A DNA stretch of 64,000 nucleotides from Druceiella hillmani (lineage: Eukaryota > Arthropoda > Insecta > Lepidoptera > Hepialidae). Where the stretch lies: positions 4,425,501 through 4,489,500 of the forward strand of contig JAYKKI010000095.1 in NCBI GenBank assembly GCA_039881145.1. The letters are read 5' to 3'. Below are positions 1 to 13,129 of this stretch, in pieces; within the stretch, counting starts at the first letter, position 1; the number at the start of each line of letters is the position of its first letter. The position numbers and the translations under genes were made by a program. Below the pieces are notes generated by a model. The model made no database searches and was not told the origin of the DNA. It worked only from the letters and a program-made list of their open reading frames with translations.

Positions 1-1469
1 GGCTGAGAATTGGACTTCCAGATTGCTCTTCATTCTGCGGTGCCATTATGCCTAAAATATTATTTAAACAAAAATGGCATAAAACTACTTTTTCATTAAA
101 ACCTGTATCGTGGTCATTATCATGATTACTATTTATTTTCATTTTAAAGTTTTATACCGCTAAAAAACATTCTTTACCATTTGAAAGTCCCAAGTCAACT
201 GAATAATATTATCTCAAATGCAAATTCTAGCAGTTTTTTTCAGGTCACTTTGAAACTTAATATTTCGCAAACACGCCTTAAAATTGAAAAATGGTAGACC
301 GAACCATAACACCACGTTAGAATTTAATCTGTATAACTTATGGGAGATAACTACAAAATTTTATTTGATAAAGATTAAGACAATTTTTTAAGATAAGCTC
401 TAGAAAAATGAGTTGAATAATTTTGTTTCTTTATAGAGTAAAATGTTTATTATGGATTTAATGCACTGTATGGATTTAATGCACATACGCTGTAGAGGAC
501 TTTATTTAAAACTATTTGAGAAGAAAATTGATGGCATACGTTGTTTCCATGCATCTCTAACTATTAAAACAGAGCACGCGAAAATACTTATAAATACTTA
601 CTAATACTAAATAAAATTAATTATAATATAATACTAAATAAAATTATAAACGCAATACTTGTTCGTTTATTTCTGTGATTCTTTTGATTTCATTTCATTG
701 GTAATTAAAAAAAAAGAATTGTAGTTATTTTCTTGAAAACGTCAATCGTGTACAGTATATTCAAATAAAACGAATTGATTCCAATAATTTAATTCATTTC
801 CAACTAAAATTTATTGAATGCGAGGCAGTGATATCAAAAGTAGGGTGCATATGACTTCGAAATTATTTAAATACCTCTCACAAATATAGCACTGACACAA
901 ACTTTCATCCTTTCTCTTTAAATCGAGGCTAATATAGAGGCTTTATATATATTTTTAGTCGAGTTCTTGAAGCTTAAAATTACTTTGACAGAAACTGTTG
1001 CTTGTTTGGACGTGACCATCTTCCCACAAACTGGGTCGATAAAAATATATAGGTATTTTCAAGTCAAAATATAGAGGCATTATCACCTAGTTGTTGATAA
1101 AGTTGTGAACATCAATGTAAATTTAGTTTTAAAAAGTTTAAATATTTTTTGTTTTTTTATTATTCCATTTAAGAATATATACCGTGGTGTGAGTTATGCT
1201 AGATTGCTTTATTAATATCAAATTTATTTCACTTTTAACAATCGGGAGCTACCTCAGAAGGAGTTAAATACACCTTTGCTTTTTAGATAAAATCCACTAA
1301 ACATATATTTTGATAAAGCTATTTGTGTGTCTACTCTGTTGTTACGATAATTGCTTATTCAAAAACACTGTATAAACCTCAGCTATCTCCAATTTCAGTC
1401 TCAAATTTACTTCCCAGCATCAAACTACTACCTGTAGGTAGTCACCCTCAGGCTTAAAATGAGAACAAT

Positions 1470-1635
1470 ATTGAAAAGCGCAGCACGCCCGTTGGCCAAC
1501 CGCAGCCTGAGCCGACTGTGTTTAGCACGTAACATTACCCTGCGACATAACAAAACGCAAATATTAACGCGGGGTCGTTAACCAGTCGAACGCACCGTAG
1601 ACTAAACAGTGCGTGGGTCGGCACCCTACCTTGTG
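1470..1635. promoter_or_regulatory. GC-richer intronic island
   Basis: About 165 bp rich in CG and CGCG-type words, standing out from AT-rich flanks, with no open frame and no tandem structure. It could be a conserved regulatory element or a decayed repeat. The sequence alone does not decide. Confidence 0.25.
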
Positions 1636-1999
1636 TTTTAAGAGCATGTCGGTTAAAGAATTATTTGAAATTTCCTTTTTTTTGGTCTTGATTGGAAAGG
1701 TTATACGACCACAATTGTTAAAGGAGTTTATTGATGTAACATATATTTCAACATTTGTTAATATTTTACCGTAAATGCTACTAGATTACGGAATTAACTG
1801 AATGCATATATTCAAAGTGCGCCCTCATTTCCTGCGTTTAAACGTCGTCTGTAATTATATTAACTATTATATCCGGCAGATTCAGATGCCTAACATACTC
1901 CATCGTTATCCCGCTCCTACCTCTAACATGTCGCTATTTTGCTCTTGTTTTGTGTAATGTCATATTAATTCTGTATTTTTACCGGACTATGGCAGAGGA

Positions 2000-3400
2000 A
2001 GGGTCATGAATTTCATGGTTATGTATGTACGTATACATGTGAATTAGTTTGTTTCCTCGTACAACCTAAACTACTAAAGTGAATTCAATGAGGATGAGGC
2101 AAATGAGGCGCTCCTATATTTAGCTTGATCGAGAGAGTACCTAGTTATACAGTATATAAGGTTGCGAATGTCACAAGCTATGTATGTATGTATGTATGTA
2201 TGTGAGTTAGTTTGTTTTCTCGTACAACCTAAACTACTAAAGCGTTTTCAACAAATGAAGTGTCCTTATATTTGTCTTGAACGAGAGAGTGACTTGTTAT
2301 ATATAATATAAGGTTATGAATGTCACAAGCTATGTATATATGTATGCATGTGAGATAGTTTCCCTCGTACAGACTAAACTGCTAAAGTGATTTCAACAAA
2401 TGAGATGTCTTTATATTTGTCTTGATCGAGAGAGTGCCTTGTTATATAGTATATAAGGTTGTCAATGTCACAAGCTATGTATGCATGCATGCGTATGAGA
2501 TAGTTTCCCTTGTACATACTAAACTGCTAAAGTGATTTCAACAAATGAGTTGTCCTTATATTTGTCTTGATCGAGAGAGTGCCTTTTTATATACAATATA
2601 AGGTTATGAATGTCACAAGCTATGTATATTTATGTATGCATGTGAGATATTTTCCCTCATACAGACTAAACTGCTAAAGTGATTTCAGCGAATGAGGTGT
2701 CTTTATATTTGTCTTGATCTAGACAGTGCCTTGTTATATAGTATATAAGGTTGTGAATGTCACGAGCTATGTATATATGTATACATGTGAGATAGTTTCT
2801 CTCGTACAGACTAAACTGTTAAAGCGATTTAAACAAATGAGTTGTCCTTATATTTATCTTGATCGAGAGAGTGCCTTGTTATATAGAATATAAGGTTGTG
2901 AATGTCACAAGCTATGTATATATATATGTATGCATGTAAGATAGTTTCCCTCATACAGACTAAACTGCTAAAGTGATTTCAGCGAATGAGGTATCTTTAT
3001 ATTTGTCTTGATCGAGAGAGTACCTAGTTAAATAGTATATAAGTTTGTGAGTGTAACAAGCCATGTATGTATGTATGCATGCGAGATAGTTTCCGTATAG
3101 TTTCGTACATACTAAACTGCTAAAGTGATTTAAACAAATGAGCTGTCCTTATATTCATCCTGATCCAGAGTGTGTCCCAAGATATATAACGTTATCAATT
3201 CACATGTTATGCATGTACGTATGTATGTATGTAAATACTTTTGTTCCTTCGTACGGACTAAACTACTAAAACGATTGCAACAAATGACTTGTTCTTATAT
3301 TCGTCTTGATTCAGAGAGTGTCCTAGGGTATGGAAAGTTATGACTTTCACAGGATATGCATGTATGTATTTCGTGCTTTTTGGTTATTTTTTCCATAGTC
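2000..3400. repeat. tandem array, about 147-bp unit, 9-10 copies
   Basis: Each unit contains, in order, a TATGTATG-rich stretch, GTTT(C/T)CTCGTAC, CTAAACT(A/G)CTAAAG, CTTATATTTGTCTTGATC, GAGAGAGTGCCTTGTTATAT and AAGGTTGTGAATGTCACAAG. The unit recurs at about 2159, 2312, 2456, 2601, 2748, 2894, 3043, 3189 and 3338. The first and last units are the most diverged. The CTAAACTACTAAAG core resembles the 3' tail of dispersed lepidopteran repeats, so the array may have grown from one such insertion (inference). Confidence 0.9.
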
Positions 3401-3928
3401 GGGTTTTAGTTTCTTCCCCTTGTTCATATTTATATCTCTGTCATAGAAGTTGACTCGAGAAATTTTAACAATAGATTCATCGTGGAAATTTTAACAATAG
3501 ACCATTCATGGGTGCAAAGGGACAGCTCTTAAAGCAACCACTGTATATTTACTCCCTTTTACTTTATAGTAATGTTTCATAAATAAAATTAACAAGTAAA
3601 AATTATTTTATTTCACTAAACACTCTTTCTATATTAACAAATATGAAAAATCTCCTGTTACAAACAGGAAATTCGCATCTCAAACATCGAATACTTTATG
3701 TTGTGTTTATTTTAAAGCATCAAAAAGTAAGAAGTACAGTTTGATTCCTATTCTCGTGACTATTTATTTGACAATAGATGCATTATGGATGCTTCTGAGA
3801 AATTTTAAATAGAAACAATAATGTTAACATCGTAATTATCCATCTTGAAAATTAACAAAAATACATTTAATAAAAAAAAACAAATTGATAAATTTCTTGT
3901 AAGACGTGTCGGACTACTCATAAGTTAA

Positions 3929-4631
3929 GGTTCCGTAGTCATTTCACAAAATATAAATCTATGTATATTTTATATATAAAAAATACGCCTCCATAGAGTT
4001 CCATGATAGCTGAATAAGGGTTCTATTAATCCAATAGTTATGAGATTCATCTTCTGTATTTTGTAAAAATTAAATATCGCAATACGTATTTTAATAATTC
4101 ATATTAATTTATATTGAGTACACTAGCAAGCCAAATTTTCCAGTGTTTCCATCTGCTTTATTTTCATGATTGAAAAGTGTTTATATCATTCCAAAATTAA
4201 TGAAGTTGGATTGCTTGAAATAATTTCATATCAAAGCCAGATTTTTACATTAACTTAAATGGGAGAGGGAACCCCCCCCCCCCCTCCACTGTTTATTGCA
4301 AGCGACGTTGAAGCTTAATATTTCGGAGTTAAAAAGTTATTAAAGGGGTTAAAGAGTTAAAAATTTTGAAAACGTCAAGTTAAAAACTTCAGTTTTGAAA
4401 TACCTTTCTAACGATGCTCCACATAATGAGGTTCTACTCCTCTTCTTATTAAAGGGAGAACCGGATATATTTTACCCCACGTTCATTTATCTTTATCTAA
4501 GTCATATACTTTTAAAATTTCATAAACATAAGTTTAAAACTAGAGATATTACAGGGATACGACAGACGGACGGATACACATACCTATGGGCGTAACGAAA
4601 TTATGTGGCTTCCGTCTATAACTATGGAACC
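3929..4631. mobile_element. decayed lepidopteran dispersed element with inverted ends
   Basis: The left end GGTTCCGTAG and right end CTATGGAACC are inverted copies of each other (9 of 10 bases). The right part has the GACAGACGGACGG motif common beside these ends in moth and butterfly repeats. There is no transposase frame. A run of 13 C lies inside at 4272-4284. Confidence 0.45.
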
Positions 4632-5329
4632 CAAATTAAGTAATAGAAAACTCTTATAATAAATACATAACCTTTATTTTCCTCAATTGATCATGTCTAT
4701 CAGGGTAATTGCGGACTAATCCAAAGAAAATCGCTTTAAATATGTTCATTAATTTCAAGCAACTTTATTATTTATGAGACCATTATACAAAAAAATAAAT
4801 TTTTCAGATTAAGTTTTTTTAATTTCACTTACGACTATTCAAATGGATCTGATGTAATAAAATTTGTTCCAGAAATATAATAAGACAGAGCTTAAATAAT
4901 CTTGAAAATAATTATCTTTGCAACGATTCACGATTTGCTCCTTTTTGATTTATAGTTTGACATTGAACATGCCAAGTAACAATATTGTGATAATTGAGGT
5001 ATTATTTGTATTAAGACCCTATACGCGTCAGTCAGTGTGCAACCGAATTGCGGTCCATTGACCACATTTGCATTAATCGTTCGCAAACCTTCGACGCGTC
5101 TACACGTTTTAACGATTTGTGTAAACATTAAAAAATACCAACGTGTATGATAAGATATTGTATATATCATATTAGAAGTGGCAAAAAACGAGAGAGGACA
5201 ATAAATTATGTAAATAATAATTTTTGGGGCTAAATTACTTATCGCTTTTACTCTTTAAATAAAATTTATTTTTCTTCTTCGTTGACAATTACGGCCATTT
5301 TTTATATTTACGCTATCACACTCTTACAC

Positions 5330-5770
5330 GTGTTACTTGTATTTGTCGACCAGCACCAAGATGAGATAATCAGTACGAAAAACTAAATTCCACTATCTCT
5401 TTCGTTTCTCCTTGTGAGTGACCGAGAAATAAAATGCCGTGCCGAAAGTAACCAAACAAAATACGACGATTGCCGAACAATTAGTTGAAACTTGATTGTA
5501 ATTTGTCTGTAAACAAAATAACGTCTCAATGGTCGCGAGAGGGTCGAGGCCTGAAACAATCAAATATTGATTTGTTTCAATTTAACCCACCTATAATTTA
5601 CTTTAATTTTGCTGGTCATCTCCGCATTCACTAATTTCTCCCTCTCCATTCGTCAAACGATATCGGTTATCGAGGTGGGTGGAATCCACATAATGATCAG
5701 TCAATAAACGGGCCGGTCTCCCTCTACCTCCGCTCCGTTTAAGCAATTACCCCGATCTCTGTTACATTGG
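5330..5770. promoter_or_regulatory. candidate conserved intronic regulatory region
   Basis: About 440 bp of mixed composition with GATAATCAG, CAATCAAATATTGATTTG, ATATCGGTTATCGAGGTGGG and AGTCAATAAACGG words. It has no tandem repeats, no open frame and no transposon ends. It ends just before a (TA)n tract. Such complex, non-repetitive DNA in a developmental gene's intron is typical of enhancers. Inference only. Confidence 0.3.
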
Positions 5771-5781
5771 TTATTGCTCCT

Positions 5782-5783
<2 letters not shown>

Positions 5784-5818
<35 letters not shown>
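5784..5818. repeat. (TA)n microsatellite
   Basis: Uninterrupted TA dinucleotides, about 17 repeats. Confidence 0.95.
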
Positions 5819-5819
<1 letters not shown>

Positions 5820-6779
5820 CTATAATCTTACCGGAAGTAGAAAATTTCTTAAAAAGAAAATATTTTTTCGATCAACAATGCATACAAACAAAACTTTTTC
5901 GCTTTATATTTTTGTGTAGGTTATTACAAAAAAAACAAAATAATTTCACATTTTACTCACATTTTTTAATGGACATGATATTATAAATAATTTACTATAA
6001 ACATATAGGGAATAGCATAAGTAACCTCGATGATAATTTACTTTCGCGAAAACGCTTAGAAAAATTTGTAATGATATTGCGACCAGACCCCTTCACGCAA
6101 TATTATTACATATTGCGTGAAAACCCCTTCATGCCTGACACAATCAAATGACTGGATGTCTTATTTATCTACCTAAATAGATGTCTATATATGAGAGGAA
6201 AGTTTTAGATACTTTATTATGTTGAATTATTATGTTATATAATATATCTATATTATATAATATACCTAATTTTACAACGACAAGAAAATGTAACATAATT
6301 ATTGAAGATAAGCAGCCCTGTGTTGTATCATGTTATTTTATGGATAACCTAAACATTACGGAGTCATTAGCCTTTAAGCAGACGTCCGTATGTCGCATCA
6401 TAGTGATCGGAAATTAATTTAAGTAAAGTTAATGTAGCTGAAACAGTTGATTTTACGGCTAACTTTATAAGTTAATTAAATCTTTCTTTCAATTATTTGC
6501 TAAATTCAGCCTTAAAAATAGAATTAATTGGTTGAACTGTAAAGCAAAACGATTAATTTTTATAGTTACCTTGTAAAAATTGTAAGTATTAAATAAAATA
6601 CAAAAAAAAACATCGTTATATAATTTTTATTATAAAAATTATATTGTATTAGCGGGAACGCCAGTAGAGTCTGTACTCAAGAATCGAGGAATGTCTCAGA
6701 TCCATATACGTTACTAAATAATAGTTTCGTAAAATACTTTTAGTTGTCTAAAAAAAATAACAAAAATTTTAATCGACAA

Positions 6780-6995
6780 TTTGAGACCAACGTTGAAAGT
6801 GACACGATCAATTACCATCACTTGACGCGCAACAAAATCAAATAGCATAAAAACGCGTCTCCTGTTAGCTATAAATAAAGTACAGAATAGCTCTGTCCCT
6901 TTCTTTCTATTCATAAAATTATATGATGTTATTATTTTTTCTGAAACCAATGAAAAATATGGTTACTTTAACGAAAAATAAAGGTTAAAACAAAA
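6780..6995. mobile_element. dispersed repeat R1, copy 1
   Basis: It shares GTTGAAAGTGACACGA, AAAAACGCGTCT, CTGTTAGC.ATA.ATAAAGTA and ATATGATGTTATTATTTT, in order, with 23085-23315, at roughly 75-80% by eye. No coding frame and no clear ends. Likely a non-autonomous transposon family. Confidence 0.7.
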
Positions 6996-6999
6996 TAGA

Positions 7000-9535
7000 T
7001 GACATTAGGCTAAATTGATTGCGATTTTCATATTATATAATCAATGTGAGCATATATTTGAATTCGGTCAGTTTGCTTTCTTACATGCATTTATTCATCT
7101 GCATGTAATACAAAGTGAATAAATTTACTTATAGATAGATGTTGCAATGGTATCAGCGGGTTAGATACCAATTTCACCAGTTTAATCAAAAATCGAAACG
7201 AACGATACAGCCAGCAAAAAGCTGGTAATGTATATTGTTAAGCTGCGCCACATCAAGAACATATGTAAATATAAAATTAGACCAAAAATATTATTTTTAT
7301 TATTAATTTAGTTTATAAGGTGGCGTTTTTCAAGTATTATATAAAAAAACGTAGTCGAGGTTTTTATTATTTCACCCTAATATCACAGCATTATAGCTTT
7401 TTATTTCACAAAAATTTGTGAGGAAATTTTTCAGGAAGACGTTTTGAATTATGTGTATATAACTAAGAAATAAAGAAATTATCTCTTTTCGGAGATTAGG
7501 TACTTTATTTCCAAGGAACTCATCGAGTGCGATGAATACATTTTAAAAGACTGGTTTTTTTCTCGAAAAAATATTTTCGATTCCATTTTCGTCGTCGAAA
7601 ATGTTCCCTAACATTTTTCGCTACGGATCTCTTTAGTTTAGCTAGTTATTAGCTTCTAAATTATTTTATTGTGTATACAACCCTTCCTTCCCCTCTTCTA
7701 TTCTCAAACTTTTAACCACATATGTGGAGAAGATAAAAAATAAAGATAATGCCAATAAGTAAGAACCTAAATGCAAAATTCAACGATCGGTCACTTATAT
7801 AGGATACAATATATAGGATATTTTTATTAGTGCAAATAAATTACTTGTATTGTAACTGTGAAATATACATTTATATATTAAAAAGTAAAACCAATATTTG
7901 AAAATCGTTTAATACTATATAACTACATCTTAATATCTATCAACTCTTAATACAACTTCTATATATTTATACCCAAGCGTGTAAAGAATCGTAGCGTGAC
8001 TTTTACTTAACCGATTTGTAAAAAGTATTTATAAAGTCAAACAAAAAATTGCATTTGATATGTACGTAAAATGAGTATATTATAAAATGTTCATTCTTCT
8101 TTGTATTTGCTAAACTTGTAGACAAAAATAAATATTTGTTTAATATTGTCTTATGTGATACTAAATCAACGGTTTCTAAACAGGATTTCTATAGGGGTAT
8201 TCAAGTCTATACACGTTTTCTAGTATTCAGTTTACTTCAACAGGACCTAGTCATAGTGGTGTTATACAACATAGGTCAGCGTGCCAATTACAACCGCCAG
8301 ATAAAATAATGTATACAACTTATCTTATCTAGGCTGAGACTTAATGTTCATGCCTGATGTAAGTGTTGTTAAACGGGAAATACTTATCTCGTCGAATAAT
8401 TTTATTTATCATCAATAACAAGCTATTATGTAAGTAGATAAGCGGCAACCGGGTAGAATTCCTTTGATTCGTAACGTCTTCCACTGATTATAGCAATTAG
8501 CACAGCGTCTTCAATTTCGCATGTTACGTTAAGTAGAATATACTTATATATTTTATGTTACGGATATTGTTAGTGTTGATTATATACTTAAGATTAGCTC
8601 CGTTAACTTATGATTAATTTTTATTAGAGGCAAATAATAATTTCGTTTACCTTTAACTGCCTAAATTAAATTAATCTGCAATCCAATTTGCATACGTCTT
8701 GAATGCATTCTCCTTTCCGGACGCTTGCGTCACATGTACTTATCCCGCTTATAACAAATATTTTAAAATGTTAGTGTTGTTTTTATTGAGCACCCACCGC
8801 GATATCGAACTAAAGCTACGTAGTAATATAATTCAATTTAATTTTAATTAAGAAAATTAAATTTTAAATTGTAATATTTATGAGTACAAAGATACAATGT
8901 GACTTGGAATAGTACAATTACTGAATCAAGATGCATTTAAGAAATCATTTTCATAAAACAAATTTGTGAACGGTATTGTTTACAATTATTAAATTTTTAT
9001 TTTGGTAAATGCCAATAATCACATTTTAAATAAATACAGCAACATTAAAAATATTTTATTAAGGTTTCTATATAAATCATTTAACAAATTGAAAATATCT
9101 TCTATCAAAAAAGTTGAAAATGATTCAGTTACATTATATTTTTAACTATTGCTTAAGTTTATTCGAATAAAGGTGAAACAATTCATCGAAAGTGAACTTT
9201 TTTTGAAATTAATTCCTGCATTCTGATGATAAAGTTTGTATTAAAAATTTCACAATCATGAAAATTGATAAGCGTTATAATCATATATAAGAGATAATGT
9301 GACTTAAATTATTATAGTCATGATTAAATTGAAATTAAGGATATGCCACTGACTAAATCGAATTGATGAATTCCTCAATTATGAACGAAAGTGTGTTAAC
9401 TAGCAATTCTACTTTGTCTTGCATAATTCGAAATCGGTTTGGTACTTATATATACGTAAAATACTATATGCATGCATAGCTACGTAAAATACCAAGGAAT
9501 TAATATTTTAACCATGTCTAGTCCGTCATAGCACA
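7000..9535. other. intronic sequence without recognisable features
   Basis: AT-rich, non-repetitive, with many stops in all frames. The part at 8400-8790 is slightly less AT-rich. I see no gene, RNA gene or transposon ends here. Confidence 0.6.
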
Positions 9536-9539
9536 TCCA

Positions 9540-9965
9540 AGCGAATCATCGAGAAATGAACGCCCAACTCTTAAAAGTGTACTTCCACTCTTCACCTGTG
9601 GCCATGCCCATTTCACCAATGCATGTCCGTGTCATATTATGTAACATAGTTTAGTAAGGAACTCATAGCTGAGTTACACTCGTTGATTCAACTCGATAAA
9701 TGGTGTTAAACAACGCTGGTCGATGAATGGATGGGTGATCATTAATCATACGTCTTAAATTATCCTTGTGAGATCCTCCGTGCTTTGGAAGGTACATTAA
9801 GCCGTTGATCTCGGTCGTTGTCTTTAAATAACAATTATTATAAAAAACCTACCCCAAGGAGGGTCTTGTCACCATTTGATTTCTGAAGGTCAGATGGCAG
9901 TCGTTTCGTTCGTACTAACACAACTTCCTACCTTGGATTTTATCAAAATATACGGGATAACACTA
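9540..9965 (+). mobile_element. decayed Lepidoptera-specific SINE/LINE-tail repeat
   Basis: The order ATGGGTGATCATTAAT, then TCCTCCGTGCTTTGGAAGGT, then ACATTAAGCCGTTGATCTCG, then GTCGTTG matches a tail that is very abundant in moth and butterfly genomes (the GTGCTTCGGAAGGCACGTTA type followed by AGCCGTTGGTCCCGG). Many CpG sites have decayed to TG or CA. This is one of the best indicators of the host order. Confidence 0.7.
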
Positions 9966-10214
9966 AGTCGTGGTTGCATCTAACCGTGTGCAGAGATATA
10001 AAAAAACCTTAGTAATAAGCAAATTCATTCTTGGTGTTGTAAGATAAACACAAATGATAACAAAATTGCATATATTTCAATAAAAACAATGTTTGTAATG
10101 AAAACTAAACTTGGCTTGCAAATTTTTTATTTCTCTCTAACAAATTATTCGTCATAGCTATGACGATAAACATGTGGTCACAAAACAAAAAAATGGTTAT
10201 AACTAAACACATAT

Positions 10215-11155
10215 AGTAGCAAACCCGTGTGTGTGTGTACATTTTGCGACGTTACCTCCATTTTAGAGTTTTAGCAATAGAAGTAATTATAACCCAGGTA
10301 ATTTTATACTTAATGAACTTTTAATAAAACTTCACAAAAAATGAAATCTTCCTCTAAAAAATGATACTGTTTTTTTATTTCGTAGTTTCCATTACTTTTT
10401 CCTCCCGCTACCTTCAATATCAGTGTTTACCTTACTGCACACAACGCGGGTGTGTTCTTTATTACCTTCGAACCCTCCGGTCTCTTATTTTCATAATAGA
10501 AATAATTATGACTCGGATAGTTTTATAAGTAATCAATTTTTAATGAAAACTTTTGGAAAAAGGGAGATGTTCTTTCAAAAAATGATACTGTTTTTTTATT
10601 TCGTAGTTTCCATTAATTTTCCTACTGTTACCCTTTCGATCAGTATTTAACTTATTGTGCCCCTCGCAGGTGTTTGATACTCGTATATCATTGACGTGCT
10701 TTCCAGGATCAAGTTTTGATGATATAATTAATTATAACTCAAATAATTTTCACAATTAAATGAAACTACGTGATGTAGTATTATTTCTTCTTTCTTTACG
10801 TTCTTTACCACGACCTAGGTTTTGTTGTATTACATCTTCAGATGGGCTATTAGCAAAGATTCTCTTCAACATCTTCAGGTGGGTCATTAGCAAATATGAT
10901 CTTTGCTAATAGCCCACCTGAAGATGTTGTAATACAACGAAACCTAGGTCGAAGTAAAGAACTTAAAGAAAGTAGAAATAATACTACATCATGTAGTTTC
11001 ATTTAATTATGAATAATGAATTTCTCCAAAATTAACGCCAAATATATTCAATATGTAAATAATTTTACAAGAAATCAACTTTTAAAAAAGCCTTTCAAAA
11101 GAAAAGGAAACTTTCCTCTAAAAATATCACAGTTCTTTATTTTTTTAATCTTTAA
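10215..11155. repeat. tandem array, about 221-bp unit, third unit split by a foldback element
   Basis: ATGATACTGTTTTTTTATTT followed by CGTAGTTTCCATTA recurs at 10361 and 10582. The AATTATAACTC...AATTTT block recurs at about 10285, 10505 and 10728. The third unit stops at 10750 and resumes at 11057 after the inserted element, with TTAAAAAAGCCTTTC...CTCTAAAAATATCACAG. Confidence 0.8.
10751..11056 (-). mobile_element. foldback element F, copy 1 (10-bp target duplication)
   Basis: Two arms of about 100 bp form a near-perfect hairpin. The left arm contains GAAACTACGTGATGTAGTAT, GACCTAGGTTTTGTTGTATT and CATCTTCAG; the right arm is its complement. A tail beyond the hairpin ends ..GCCAAATATATTCAATATGT on the right only. 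AAATAATTTT flanks both sides exactly (10741-10750 and 11057-11066). No coding capacity. Confidence 0.9.
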
Positions 11156-11867
11156 TGTGATCTACATTTGATTTTAAAAAATAACATGAGGGTCCGTCCG
11201 TTCATATGTACGTATATACAACATATGTAAATATAAAGACACGCTATGAGTCGCAATTTCTAAACGTTTTTGTCGTTCTTTTTCAATCGATGGGTTAATT
11301 ATCAAAAATATTTTTTTGTTTTCACAATTTATTATATAATTTTAATTCTCGTAAGTAATTTTATAGAAAAACTCTTTTTCTTTTGCTCAGTGATTGTTCT
11401 GGGGCTTTTGTGTTCGGCTTGTTTATAAAATTTTAATTGAATGTTACCAGATTATTGGTTACAATTAACCAATGTAAACTTATCGCAATATTTAGGTACA
11501 AAAATACGACGAAAAAACATACAATTTAAAAGTAATATGAATACAAGAAGAAAAAACCCAGGTAGACACTTTTTGATTTTACAGACTGTTTACATATTAC
11601 ATATCTAAATAATTGTTCTTTCTGTTTACTAACATACAAAATAGAATCAATGAAAGGACCAGTGTATGAAATTATTATTAATGAGTATCATATGTTTTAC
11701 TTACTTATTTATAATTTAAATCTGTACATTGAAGATTTGTATGTCAAAAAGTTAGAAATGTACTTTTAAAAGATAAAAAAGTCTGATAGATTTCTATTTT
11801 TGCAATAGCACGTAAATGCCTTGCATTTGATTCTATATACGTCGTCAACCAGAACTAATAAATATGA

Positions 11868-11891
11868 CTATGAAACACAAGTGTTTCATAG
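11868..11891. other. short perfect hairpin
   Basis: Eleven-base arms CTATGAAACAC and GTGTTTCATAG with a two-base loop. Possibly a remnant of a small inverted-repeat element. No further context. Confidence 0.5.
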
Positions 11892-12199
11892 TTATATTGA
11901 CATATCATAGTCATATAGACCTAGACCAACTAGAGACTATTGTAGTTTTTGTCTTCACCTATAATTTGACCAGTACTAGAAAAATTAGCTGTGCCTAATT
12001 TACGTTTAATTGTATTATTACTTTTCTTTTCATTGTGTACACAATTTCATTTTTAATTTTATTCCAACCAAAAATAATATTCCTGTTATAAGGTGAAGAA
12101 ACTAGTTCAACGAATTTTACATTTGGTAAAATTATTCATGTAATAAATTTTGCTTGTTTTTGAAAAATATGTTTTTTGCTTTATTTTTTTTTTCTTAAA

Positions 12200-12470
12200 T
12201 GTATAGAAACAGGCTGCTTGTAAACCGGTGTTTCAAAAATAGCATCAAGCGGAGGTACGAAGACAGAGAATATCAACACCTATCCGAAATACCCCTCTGT
12301 ATTTTCAGTGTTTTTTAATAGTTTCTGGATTATAAATTTGTTTGTTTCTTTTAGTCGAACTCATAGGCGGAAGACAAAATGTTCCTTTATGGATTAATAA
12401 TTATAATAGAAACCTAATTTTTTTTTCAACTAGGTGATTAGTGGACCCATTCGAATTCGAGTTAAAAGAC
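12200..12470. other. stretch without assigned function
   Basis: A short open stretch (12234-12318) reads KRRYEDREYQHLSEIPLC after an AG. It is too short and lacks good splice sites, so I do not call it an exon. The rest is AT-rich. Confidence 0.3.
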
Positions 12471-12487
12471 ATTCAGTAACATATGTA

Positions 12488-12720
12488 TTGAATATATTTG
12501 GCGTTAATTTTGTAGAAATTCATTTTTCACAATTAAATGAAACTACGTGATGTATTATTTCTACTTTCTTTAAGTTCTTTACCACGAGGTTTCATTGTAT
12601 TCGTCGTATTTTCGCTAATAGCCCACCTGAAGATGTTGTAATACAACGAAACCTAGGTCGTGGTAAAGAACTTAAAGAAAGTAGAAATAATACTACATCA
12701 CGTAGTTTCATTTAATTGTG
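12488..12720 (+). mobile_element. foldback element F, copy 2 (10-bp target duplication)
   Basis: It starts with the one-sided tail TTGAATATATTTGGCGTTAA and is followed by two hairpin arms ending CATTTAATTGTG. It is flanked on both sides by AACATATGTA (12478-12487 and 12721-12730), an exact 10-bp direct repeat. The orientation is opposite to copy 1. Confidence 0.92.
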
Positions 12721-13129
12721 AACATATGTATTGGCAAGACGTCAAAAAATTAACAGAAAGTCTTTATTACTTACAACTCTTTACAACTTAATTTCTTAAG
12801 TTTTTCAGAATCTAATTCAAAAACTTTCTTGTTTTATGAGATTTTTGATTAAGGAATTTAACATATTTACCTTTACAGAGTAATCCTGAAAATAGACATA
12901 TAGTGTAGTAAGTAATATTATAATTTTTTTGAGTAATGAAATTTGAGTCGTATATGTCATAAAGAATAAGAACATGACGTAACTGTAACCCCTTTTCAGA
13001 TTATTGCTACTTGTGCCGGCCAAACTAACCGAAGTAGTTTTTCACGCGTCTGCCTCCCCATGCGTGTATGGTTATGCTACACTAGTTTTATGGTTTATTC
13101 TCTGTAACGATTTTTCAGTTTTTCCCAAA

